This document shows, in pieces, positions 1-6,379 of a DNA stretch of 11,175 bases. The stretch comes from Dinghuibacter sp035492835 (GTDB lineage: Bacteria; Bacteroidota; Bacteroidia; Chitinophagales; Chitinophagaceae): contig NZ_DATJIY010000169.1 of NCBI RefSeq assembly GCF_035492835.1, positions 1 through 11,175 on the forward strand. Direction: 5' to 3'. Every line of letters begins with the position of its first letter. The stretch's first letter is position 1. The position numbers and the translations under genes are program-made. Below the pieces are notes generated by a model. It worked only from the letters and a program-made list of their open reading frames with translations. It did not search any database and was not told the origin of the DNA.

Positions 1-59
1 CAAAACGGGGTAAAAGAGGCATCCTACCCCACATCCGCCCCGCCGTGCTTAGAGGCATG

Positions 60-85
60 GTCACGGTCACGGAGGCACGGTCACG
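60..85. repeat. Short GTCACG repeats near left edge
   Basis: The hexamer GTCACG occurs at 60-65, 66-71 and 80-85, with the related GAGGCACG at 72-79 between the last two copies. In addition AGAGGCAT is repeated directly at 15-22 and 51-58. The stretch lies downstream of the leftward isocitrate dehydrogenase stop. I see no gene in positions 1-152 that can be supported. The repeats may be simple slippage products. Confidence 0.5.
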
Positions 86-87
86 GG

Positions 88-99
88 CGCGCCGGCGCG
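88..99. repeat. 12-bp perfect GC palindrome
   Basis: CGCGCCGGCGCG at 88-99 is its own reverse complement. It sits about 55 bases past the isocitrate dehydrogenase stop. There is no T-run on either side, so it does not look like an intrinsic terminator. In GC-rich DNA such a palindrome can arise by chance. Confidence 0.45.
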
Positions 100-152
100 G
101 GCCAGTGGCGCGGACGGGGTCGAGGGCGGCGCGGGACTGGAGATGCGGGGCG

Positions 153-1601
153 CTATTGGCCCTGGGCCAGGGAATAGCCGCGGGTGTCGCCGTATTGGAG
201 GAGGAGCTCGTAGGAGCAGACCTTGAAGTCGGCGGAGACGCGGGCGCAGAGGTCGAGGACGGACTGGACGGTGACGGGGACGTCCTTTTTCTCGAAGCGG
301 GCGGTGTAGACGTTGGCGCAGTTGGTGAACACGGAGCCGGTGGGCCATACCTGGGTGCCGCGGTTGCTGAGGCTGGTGAGGGTGAAATGGGCGCCGGGGT
401 GGCGGAGGCATTTTTCGGCGACGGCGCCGGGTTGCTCGGCGCTTTCCACGAAGAGGTCCACGCCGTTGATGGTTTCGTGGGCGTGGGTGGGGGAGACGAG
501 CATATGGTTTTCGGTGGGCTTCACCAGCTGCAGCTCCACCGGGTGATTGGGTTGTGAAAGCACGGCACTGGTGGCGGGGAGCTTCCCGAAATTGGCGATA
601 ATGGCCGCCGCGAATTCCGTGGTATTGAGGGACACGGTGGACCGGTCGCCGAAGTCGCCGGTGTGGATGCCCTGCTCGAGGGTATGGAGCAAGGCGTTTT
701 CGATAGTGGCGGCCTGCTCCCAGAGGCCCAGGTGGCGAAGCATCATCAGACCGCTCAGCAGGAGGGAGGTGGGGTTGGCGATGTTTTTGCCCGCGATATC
801 GGGGGCCGTGCCATGTACGGCTTCGAAGATGGAGATGAACTCGCCGATGTTGGCGGAGGGCGCAAAGCCCAGACCACCGACCAGACCGGCGCAAAGGTCG
901 CTGAGGATGTCGCCCTGCAGGTTTGTCAGACAGATAACGTCAAAATCCTGGGGTTTGGTAACCAGCTTCATTGCGAGGTCATCGACGATCACGTCATCTG
1001 CTTTCAGGTGGGGATATTCCCGGGCGATCTCGTTAAAACATTCCAGGAACAGGCCATCGGTCAGCTTCATGATGTTGGCCTTGTGGGCGCAGGTTATCCG
1101 GCGGGCGCCCTGCTTGTCGGCCATGTTGAAACAATAGCGCAGGAACTGCATACAGCCCGGGCGGGTAATCATACGCCGGCTTACCGCGACATCCTGGGTG
1201 AGCATATGCTCGATGCCGCCGTATGTGTCTTCGATGTTTTCGCGGAGGATGGTGAGCCGGATCGGGATGCCGGCCTTGGAGAAAACGGTGTCCACGCCAT
1301 GGAGGGTCTGGAAGACGCGTTTGTTGGCGTAGGTGTTCCAGACCTTGCGCGCGGTGACGTTGATGCTTTTTACGCCTTTGCCCTTGGGCGTCTCCATGGG
1401 GCCTTTGAAAAGGACTCCCAGACGCTCGATAGCCTGTTGCGCATCGGGCGTCATACCAGTGCTGAATCCCTTGTCGAACACCCACTTGCCCATGTCTACA
1501 AATTCGTATGTGAGGGGAACCTTTGCTGCGTTGAAGATATGCAGTACGGCATCCATGATCTCGGGTCCTATTCCATCTCCCTTGGCTACGGCGATTTTCA
1601 T
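153..1601 (-). CDS. icd: Isocitrate dehydrogenase, Thermus type with C-terminal domain
   Basis: Oxidatively decarboxylates isocitrate to 2-oxoglutarate in the TCA cycle; cytoplasmic. The 482-residue protein has the isocitrate/isopropylmalate dehydrogenase fold (about 1-340) plus a C-terminal domain (about 350-482) as in the Thermus thermophilus enzyme (roughly 500 residues). Visible active-site residues, by alignment from memory to E. coli Icd: S79, N81, R85, R95, R120 and Y127 for substrate, K174, and the metal-binding aspartates D207, D231 and D235. The motif HGTAPDIAG (263-271) is notable: E. coli NADP+ determinants K344, Y345 and V351 correspond to D268, I269 and A275, and R395 appears replaced by an acidic residue (D319). 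That pattern predicts NAD+ preference although relatives are commonly labelled NADP-dependent. The ATG at 1601-1599 follows an A-rich stretch and fits the conserved N-terminus (MKIAVAKGDGIGPE). A -7 box lies 20 bases upstream, so it can be transcribed separately from birA. Confidence 0.95.
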   Translation of the reverse strand: MKIAVAKGDGIGPEIMDAVLHIFNAAKVPLTYEFVDMGKWVFDKGFSTGMTPDAQQAIERLGVLFKGPMETPKGKGVKSINVTARKVWNTYANKRVFQTLHGVDTVFSKAGIPIRLTILRENIEDTYGGIEHMLTQDVAVSRRMITRPGCMQFLRYCFNMADKQGARRITCAHKANIMKLTDGLFLECFNEIAREYPHLKADDVIVDDLAMKLVTKPQDFDVICLTNLQGDILSDLCAGLVGGLGFAPSANIGEFISIFEAVHGTAPDIAGKNIANPTSLLLSGLMMLRHLGLWEQAATIENALLHTLEQGIHTGDFGDRSTVSLNTTEFAAAIIANFGKLPATSAVLSQPNHPVELQLVKPTENHMLVSPTHAHETINGVDLFVESAEQPGAVAEKCLRHPGAHFTLTSLSNRGTQVWPTGSVFTNCANVYTARFEKKDVPVTVQSVLDLCARVSADFKVCSYELLLQYGDTRGYSLAQGQ

Positions 1602-1620
1602 AAAGTTCTTTTTTGCTCCG

Positions 1621-1628
1621 CAAAGGTA
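1621..1628 (-). promoter_or_regulatory. Bacteroidota -7 box for isocitrate dehydrogenase
   Basis: Read on the minus strand this is TACCTTTG, an exact match to the Bacteroidota -7 consensus TAnnTTTG. It lies in the 48-base gap between the birA stop and the isocitrate dehydrogenase ATG. No TTG -33 element is visible at the expected 17-23 base spacing, so the promoter is only half supported. Confidence 0.55.
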
Positions 1629-1649
1629 CGGCTTTGTCGCCGATGAGAA

Positions 1650-2396
1650 TCAGTGGTCAAACATCCATTCGACTTCGCCGATGGAGAAGTTGCGCTCGCC
1701 GGTGCGAAGGCGACCGTCGGGGAGAACGCCGAGAGGCGTCGTTTCGATGATGGAGCCGTTGTGGCGCAGGCGGATGGGCTGATGAAGGTGTAACAGCTGT
1801 TCCTGGTAGCGCGACAGCGTCGCGGCGCCGTCGGCGATGAGCGCCTGCCATTCTTCTTCCAGGAGGGTGCAGAGCTCGCGGGCCAGTTGGATGGTATCGA
1901 AGGTGCGGCCGGTGATCTGGCGGAGGGAAACAGGGGGGCGGGGAAGGTCGGGGAAGCTGACCTGGTTGACGTTTAGGCCGATACCGATGACGGCCCACTG
2001 CCACTCTTTACCACGATAGGCGTTTTCAATAAGGATGCCGGCTGCCTTTCTGTCACGCCAGTAAATATCGTTAGGCCACTTGATAGATGTCTCGTGGACG
2101 GCGTAACGGGTGAACAGGCGAAAAGCCGCCAGCGCCACGGCGGCGCTGAGGGTAAATGGCTCCAGACGCCGGATGGGCGAGGCGTTTACGAGGACGGACA
2201 GGATAATATTGGCGCCGGGCTCGGCGGTCCATTGCTTACCCCGCTGGCCTTTTCCGGCGGTTTGGTCGTGGGCGAAAACCGCGGTTCCATGACTCGCCAT
2301 TCCTGCATGGACGAGGGCCATGGCATAGTTGTTGGTGCTGTCAACGGTTGACAATTCGACAAAGGAGAAACCGATCAGATTTGTTATTTTTGGCAA
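1650..2396 (-). CDS. birA: Biotin--[acetyl-CoA-carboxylase] ligase, monofunctional
   Basis: Activates biotin to biotinyl-AMP and attaches it to the biotin carrier protein of acetyl-CoA carboxylase and related carboxylases; cytoplasmic. Motifs, numbered from the TTG at 2396: DSTN 19-22, the adenylate-binding GKGQRGKQW 48-56, KWPND 106-110, AGILIE 119-124, GIGLNVN 138-144, then a short C-terminal beta domain. The N-terminal winged helix of bifunctional E. coli BirA is absent, so it should not act as a DNA-binding repressor. The start is a problem. The frame has no ATG before residue 26, which lies inside the conserved core, and a TGA sits just upstream (2405-2403). The usable candidates are TTG at 2396-2394 or CTG at 2378-2376. 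The TTG overlaps a putative -7 box. The gene is divergent from rsfS and followed by the isocitrate dehydrogenase gene. Identity is certain; the exact start is not. Confidence 0.93.
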   Translation of the reverse strand: MPKITNLIGFSFVELSTVDSTNNYAMALVHAGMASHGTAVFAHDQTAGKGQRGKQWTAEPGANIILSVLVNASPIRRLEPFTLSAAVALAAFRLFTRYAVHETSIKWPNDIYWRDRKAAGILIENAYRGKEWQWAVIGIGLNVNQVSFPDLPRPPVSLRQITGRTFDTIQLARELCTLLEEEWQALIADGAATLSRYQEQLLHLHQPIRLRHNGSIIETTPLGVLPDGRLRTGERNFSIGEVEWMFDH

Positions 2397-2421
2397 AGTA
2401 ACTCAAAACAGCATACATTTG
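2389..2421 (+). promoter_or_regulatory. rsfS(-ftsH) promoter
   Basis: TTTG at 2389-2392 and TACATTTG at 2414-2421 (exact TAnnTTTG) are separated by 21 bases, close to the usual Bacteroidota -33/-7 arrangement. Transcription would begin around 2426, about ten bases before the TTG proposed as the rsfS start. The element overlaps the start region of birA on the other strand. No other good promoter is visible before ftsH, so this one may drive the whole rightward run. Confidence 0.55.
2394..2401 (-). promoter_or_regulatory. Possible -7 box for birA
   Basis: Minus-strand TTACTTTG matches TAnnTTTG at seven of eight positions. There is no good TTG element upstream. The final TTG of the box is also the first possible in-frame start codon of birA, so this cannot be both the functional -7 element and the translation start of the same transcript. 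Confidence 0.35.
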
Positions 2422-2436
2422 GCAGCATTATCTATA

Positions 2437-2823
2437 TTGTCTACCCGCCCGAAAAGCAGCAATTCAAGGCTAACCAGGAGCAGTAAGATCTTCAAAACCA
2501 TCATACAATCCATCCAGCAAAAGAAAGGGGAAAACATCGTCAGCCTCGACCTGAGGAAGATACCGGAAGCCGTCGCAGACTTTTTTATCATCTGCCAGGC
2601 TAGCAGTCATATCCAGGTCAAGGCAATTGCCGATTTTATCAAGGAGGAGGTAGAGGTACACTGCCAGGAGAAGCCATACCATCACGAAGGGACACAGGCA
2701 ATGCAATGGGTACTAATCGATTATGTAAATATAGTGGTTCACATTTTTCTCCCGGAAACCCGGAAATTCTACCGCTTGGAGGAAATGTGGAGCGACGCAC
2801 CCCAAATGGAACACGCGGGGTAG
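2437..2823 (+). CDS. rsfS: Ribosome silencing factor RsfS
   Basis: RsfS (YbeB/Iojap family) binds ribosomal protein L14 (uL14) on the 50S subunit and blocks subunit joining, damping translation when nutrients run short. From TTG 2437 the product is 128 residues, close to the usual family length. The conserved core is clear: SLDLRKIPEAVADFFIIC (36-53), the VKAIADFI helix (61-68), YHHEG (81-85), then WVLIDYVNIVVHIF (91-104) and FYRLEEMWSD (111-120). No ATG exists in frame before the core. TTG at 2419 would add six residues but lies inside the -7 box, and TTG at 2329 would extend into birA, so TTG 2437 is chosen with moderate confidence. The gene is divergent from birA and 84 bases upstream of ftsH. 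The C-terminal FYRLEEMW motif and neighbours leave little doubt about identity; only the start is unsure. Confidence 0.9.
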   Translation: MSTRPKSSNSRLTRSSKIFKTIIQSIQQKKGENIVSLDLRKIPEAVADFFIICQASSHIQVKAIADFIKEEVEVHCQEKPYHHEGTQAMQWVLIDYVNIVVHIFLPETRKFYRLEEMWSDAPQMEHAG

Positions 2824-2824
2824 G

Positions 2825-2870
2825 GCGGGCATAGCCCGCGCCCGAGGGGGGCCGCAAAGGCCCGAAGGGC
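2825..2870 (+). repeat. GC-rich inverted-repeat block between rsfS and ftsH
   Basis: Directly after the rsfS stop a 6-bp stem GCGGGC/GCCCGC (2825-2830 and 2834-2839) closes on a three-base ATA loop. A second stem GGGCC/GGCCC pairs 2849-2853 with 2859-2863 and overlaps a GCCC-GAA-GGGC hairpin at 2860-2870. There is no T-run, so a normal intrinsic terminator is unlikely. It could be an RNA-processing or stability element, or a REP-like dispersed repeat. The 37 bases that follow up to the ftsH ATG are AT-rich. Confidence 0.5.
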
Positions 2871-2907
2871 AATAATTGAATTCAAAACTCTGATTCCAAT
2901 TAAAAAC

Positions 2908-4980
2908 ATGGCACAAGACGATTTTAAAAAGGAGCGAAGGATGGGAGCGGGTAACGATAACAATATCACCGGACGAACCGGAGACGGCAGGGACCCCAAA
3001 AAGGGCCCCCGTTTCAATATATATTGGGTTTACGGATTGATCGCCGCGACGATTATCGGCTTTCAGCTCTGGCATCAGCAGAGCCCCGACGTCGTCACGA
3101 TCACCCGGGAAGACTTCGTTGATTCCATGGTGGCCAAGGGTGACGTAGAACGTTACCTGGTCGTTCCCAATAAGGACATAGTACGGGTCTACATAAAGAC
3201 CGGGTCGCTGCAAAAGGCTTATTACAAGGGTCTTTTCGCAGCCAACAGCATCACCCCGTCGATGATGAACGGCATCGAAAAAGGGCCGCAGTTCATGTTC
3301 CGGGTTGTCGACGCCAAGAACTTCGACAACCAGATGCAGCAATACTTCAAGGACCACCCCGAGGTTTCCCGGCCTAAGTCGGACTCGAGCCCGGAGGACA
3401 GCTATTTTGGTCCTCTGTTGCAGCTGCTGCTGCCGGTGTTGTTGTTCGTAGGGCTTTGGATACTCTTTATGCGTAAGGTCGGCGGCCCTGCCGGCGGCGG
3501 CGGTCCCGGCGGTATTTTCAACATCGGCAAGTCCAAGGCGACGCTTTTCGATAAGGGTACCAAGGTCAACATCACCTTTAGCGATGTGGCCGGTCTGGAC
3601 GAAGCCAAGGTGGAAGTCATGGAAATCGTGGACTTCCTAAAGAACCCCAAGAAGTATACTTCCCTGGGGGGTAAGATCCCCAAGGGGGCCCTCCTGGTGG
3701 GACCTCCCGGTACCGGTAAGACCTTGCTCGCCAAGGCCATGGCCGGTGAAGCGCAGGTGCCCTTCTTCTCCATGTCGGGTTCCGACTTCGTGGAGCTTTT
3801 CGTGGGGGTTGGCGCCAGCCGCGTCAGAGACCTTTTCAAACAGGCCCGGGAAAAGGCGCCCTGTATCATCTTCATCGACGAAATAGACGCTATAGGTCGT
3901 GCCCGTGGGCGGAACGCCATCATGAGCAACGACGAAAGGGAAAATACGCTGAACCAGCTACTGGTGGAAATGGACGGTTTTGGTACGGACAGCGGGATCA
4001 TCATCCTGGCGGCAACCAACCGGCCGGACGTCCTGGACAGCGCCCTGTTACGCCCGGGTCGTTTCGACCGCCAGATCACGATCGACCGCCCCGACGTAAA
4101 GGGACGCGAAACGATCTTCTACGTCCACCTGAAGCCGATCAAAAAGTCTTCCAGATTGGATATACGGAAGCTGGCGGAGCAAACACCTGGTTTTGCGGGA
4201 GCGGATATAGCAAACGTATGTAATGAGGCCGCCCTGATCGCCGCGCGTAAGGGTAAGACCGAGGTCGAAATGGAAGACTTCCAGGACGCGATCGACAGGG
4301 TCATCGGCGGTCTGGAGAAGAAGAACAAGATCATTTCTCCCGACGAGAAGGAGATCATCGCTTACCACGAAGCGGGTCACGCCATCTGTGGCTGGTACCT
4401 CGAGCACGCCTATCCCCTGCTGAAGGTCACCATCGTCCCCCGCGGCACGGCCGCGCTCGGGTATGCCCAATACACGCCCAAGGAGCAGTACCTCTACAAT
4501 ACCGATCAGTTGTTCGACCAGATGTGTATGACGCTGGGAGGCCGGGCAGCGGAGCAGATATTCTTCGGTAAGATTTCGACCGGCGCCTCCAACGACCTCC
4601 AGCAGATCACCAAGATGGCCTACTCCATGGTGACCGTCTACGGGATGAACGAGAAGGTGGGGAACATCAGCTTCTACGATCCGGCGCAGGAAGGGTACTT
4701 TACAAAACCCTACAGCGAGGACACCGGGAAGATGATCGACGAAGAGGTCCGGAAGCTGATCGAGAAGGCATACATCGAAACCCAAAAGCTCCTGAACTCG
4801 AAAAAAACTCAGGTCGAAGTACTGGCGAAAGAGCTGCTGAAGAAGGAAGTGCTCTTCCAAAGCGACGTGGAAGCCCTGATCGGAAAGCGTCCCTACGAGG
4901 ACAAAAGGATCGATGTGGTGGACGACGGCGTACCGCCCGCACCGCTCAATGGAATACCTCCCGAAGTTGAAAAAATCTGA
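2908..4980 (+). CDS. ftsH: ATP-dependent zinc metalloprotease FtsH
   Basis: Membrane-anchored hexameric AAA+ protease that extracts and degrades membrane and short-lived cytoplasmic proteins. The 690 residues show TM1 at about 37-55, an extracytoplasmic domain (about 60-160), TM2 at 167-188, and a glycine-rich linker (191-202). The AAA+ module has Walker A GPPGTGKT (265-272), pore loop FVG (298-300), Walker B IFIDE (321-325) and the second region of homology with arginine fingers R382 and R385. The M41 peptidase domain has the zinc motif HEAGH (487-491) and third ligand D563. All catalytic residues are present. The acidic/proline C-terminal tail (from about 661) is variable. The start at 2908 follows an A-rich leader (AATTAAAAAC) typical of Bacteroidota; the ATG at 2941 is an alternative. 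It lies downstream of rsfS and 8 bases upstream of the LUD gene. Confidence 0.98.
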   Translation: MAQDDFKKERRMGAGNDNNITGRTGDGRDPKKGPRFNIYWVYGLIAATIIGFQLWHQQSPDVVTITREDFVDSMVAKGDVERYLVVPNKDIVRVYIKTGSLQKAYYKGLFAANSITPSMMNGIEKGPQFMFRVVDAKNFDNQMQQYFKDHPEVSRPKSDSSPEDSYFGPLLQLLLPVLLFVGLWILFMRKVGGPAGGGGPGGIFNIGKSKATLFDKGTKVNITFSDVAGLDEAKVEVMEIVDFLKNPKKYTSLGGKIPKGALLVGPPGTGKTLLAKAMAGEAQVPFFSMSGSDFVELFVGVGASRVRDLFKQAREKAPCIIFIDEIDAIGRARGRNAIMSNDERENTLNQLLVEMDGFGTDSGIIILAATNRPDVLDSALLRPGRFDRQITIDRPDVKGRETIFYVHLKPIKKSSRLDIRKLAEQTPGFAGADIANVCNEAALIAARKGKTEVEMEDFQDAIDRVIGGLEKKNKIISPDEKEIIAYHEAGHAICGWYLEHAYPLLKVTIVPRGTAALGYAQYTPKEQYLYNTDQLFDQMCMTLGGRAAEQIFFGKISTGASNDLQQITKMAYSMVTVYGMNEKVGNISFYDPAQEGYFTKPYSEDTGKMIDEEVRKLIEKAYIETQKLLNSKKTQVEVLAKELLKKEVLFQSDVEALIGKRPYEDKRIDVVDDGVPPAPLNGIPPEVEKI

Positions 4981-4988
4981 TCGCATCG

Positions 4989-5624
4989 ATGAAGGTCTCG
5001 TCTGCGAAAGAAAATATACTCAAACGAATCCGACAGGCACTGAGCAACCCAGTGCCTGTCCCTTTTCCCAATAGCGAAGGAACGTCGTCCGTTTACCAGC
5101 CCTCCCCGGAGGAGCTGGAGGTAAAGTTCGCCGAGGAATTTTCCGCGCTGAAAGGGAAATTCATGTACTGCGCGGGTCCGGATGAGCTCCTCGAAGCCCT
5201 GCGGTCCCTGGTCCAGGTACGGGGTTGGAAGGAGCGGCAGGTGATTTGTAAGGAAGAACGCCTGAGGGATGTGTTGAGCCCGCTGCGCCTGGTCTATACC
5301 GACGAGATCGCCGAGGCGGCGGCGGGGATCACCGATTGCGAATACCTGGTGGCGCGGACGGGTTCTATCCTGATGAGCAGCGCCCAGTCGAGCGGCCGGA
5401 CAACCAGCGTATACGTCCCCGTCCATATTTGTATCGCGTACGTCGACCAGCTGGTCTACGACATAAAGGAGGGGATCCAAAAGATAAAAGAAAAATACCC
5501 GGAACGCCTGCCTTCCCTCATCACCCTGGCCTCCGGTCCCAGCCGCACGGCCGATATCGAGAAAACCCTTGTTGTGGGAATCCATGGACCGAAGGAGGTC
5601 TTTGTATTCCTGCTGGAGCGGTAA
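4989..5624 (+). CDS. LUD domain protein, LutC/YkgG-like
   Basis: A 211-residue single-domain protein of the LUD family. The C-terminal part carries the family signatures: CEYLVARTGSI (117-127), SGPSRTADIE (182-191) and VVGIHGP (195-201). In Bacillus-type lactate utilisation LutC acts with the iron-sulfur proteins LutA and LutB, but neither is encoded here, so a lactate role is not supported by context. The N-terminus (1-60) is a short helix followed by a proline-rich stretch. It starts 8 bases after the ftsH stop and ends 8 bases before lpxH, consistent with one operon. No clear Shine-Dalgarno is visible, which is usual for Bacteroidota. A perfect stem-loop lies inside codons 15-24. The family is clear; the biochemical function is unknown. 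Confidence 0.88.
   Translation: MKVSSAKENILKRIRQALSNPVPVPFPNSEGTSSVYQPSPEELEVKFAEEFSALKGKFMYCAGPDELLEALRSLVQVRGWKERQVICKEERLRDVLSPLRLVYTDEIAEAAAGITDCEYLVARTGSILMSSAQSSGRTTSVYVPVHICIAYVDQLVYDIKEGIQKIKEKYPERLPSLITLASGPSRTADIEKTLVVGIHGPKEVFVFLLER
5032..5060 (+). promoter_or_regulatory. Perfect 11-bp stem-loop inside start of LUD gene
   Basis: GACAGGCACTG (5032-5042) and CAGTGCCTGTC (5050-5060) are exact reverse complements separated by a seven-base loop (5043-5049), followed by CCTTTTCCC. It starts 43 bases into the coding sequence. As RNA it could pause ribosomes or polymerase, protect the 3' end of the ftsH message, or act as a weak attenuator; as DNA it is an operator-like dyad. The function is inference; the pairing is direct observation. 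Confidence 0.5.
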
Positions 5625-5632
5625 CCACTCTT

Positions 5633-6379
5633 ATGAAGCGGATCTATTTCTTAAGCGACTTCCACCTGGGGGCCCCCGACCGGGAAGCAAGCCTGGTACG
5701 GGAACGGAAGATCTGCGCTTTCCTGGATAGCATAGCGGACAACGTCGATACGCTTTTCCTCCTGGGGGATATGTTCGATTTCTGGTATGAATACCGGGGC
5801 GTCGTGCCCAAGGGTTATACGCGTCTCCTGGGGAAGCTCGCATCGCTAACCGACAGAGGGATTCCGGTGCACTTTTTCGTCGGGAACCACGACATGTGGA
5901 TGAAAGGGTATTTTGAACGGGAATTGAATATACCGGTCTATCACGAGCCAAAGGAGTTCGAGTTGCGGGGAAAACGGTTCCTAATCGGCCACGGCGACGG
6001 TCTTGGCCCGGGGGACCACGGGTATAAGTTTATAAAAAAGATTTTCCGGAACCCCGTTTGCCAGGCTATGTTCGGGACGCTGCACCCATACGTAGGCATA
6101 GGGTTGGCCAACTATTTCAGCCGGAAGAGCCGCGAGTCGACCGGGCAGCTCCGGGAACGCGAGTGGCTGGGGGAGGACAACGAGTGGTTGTTGATCTATT
6201 GTAAGGAAGTGTTGAAACAGCGGCACTACGACTATTTTGTGTTTGGGCACCGGCACCTGCCGGTCGACGTGGCGGTGTCGCCCGGCAGTCGCTACATCAA
6301 TACCGGGGACTGGATCAATTGGGACAGCTACGCCGTATTCGACGGGGAGACGGTTTCGCTGCAATATTATAAGCCATGA
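5633..6379 (+). CDS. lpxH: UDP-2,3-diacylglucosamine diphosphatase LpxH
   Basis: Hydrolyses UDP-2,3-diacylglucosamine to lipid X and UMP in lipid A synthesis, at the inner membrane facing the cytoplasm. The 248-residue calcineurin-like metallophosphoesterase has all metal motifs: D9 and H11 (SDFHLG), GDMFDFW 45-51 with D46, GNHD 84-87, H120 (GHGDG), and GHRH 205-208. The GDMFDFW form and the length (E. coli LpxH is about 240 residues) favour LpxH over a generic phosphoesterase. The reading frame stays open upstream to about 5336, but that part overlaps the LUD gene in another frame. The ATG at 5633 matches the conserved start MKRIYFLSDFHLG and lies 8 bases after the LUD stop. The stop overlaps the next start codon (ATGA). 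A lipid A gene fits a Gram-negative envelope. Confidence 0.93.
   Translation: MKRIYFLSDFHLGAPDREASLVRERKICAFLDSIADNVDTLFLLGDMFDFWYEYRGVVPKGYTRLLGKLASLTDRGIPVHFFVGNHDMWMKGYFERELNIPVYHEPKEFELRGKRFLIGHGDGLGPGDHGYKFIKKIFRNPVCQAMFGTLHPYVGIGLANYFSRKSRESTGQLREREWLGEDNEWLLIYCKEVLKQRHYDYFVFGHRHLPVDVAVSPGSRYINTGDWINWDSYAVFDGETVSLQYYKP

Noticed and set aside
1..58. Minus-strand frame starting at ATG 58-56 and running off the left edge
   Set aside because: Only about 19 codons are visible, with no recognisable sequence or promoter; it cannot be supported as a gene from this window.
67..1646. Long open frames overlapping the isocitrate dehydrogenase gene on both strands (for example 67-894 minus, 663-1646 plus)
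   Set aside because: They are frame shadows in GC-rich DNA: low-complexity Arg/Pro or Gly/Val-rich products with no recognisable motif, opposite or out of frame to a clearly conserved enzyme.
2329..2436. N-terminal extension of rsfS from TTG 2329
   Set aside because: It would place 36 extra residues across the birA start region and upstream of the predicted promoter, and RsfS proteins are normally about 110-130 residues.
4048..4986. 312-residue minus-strand open frame opposite ftsH
   Set aside because: Antisense shadow of the conserved FtsH protease domain; Val/Leu-rich product without motifs and without promoter elements.
5336..5632. 99-residue N-terminal extension of lpxH
   Set aside because: It overlaps the LUD gene in another frame, has a basic low-complexity composition, and the conserved LpxH start is the ATG at 5633.
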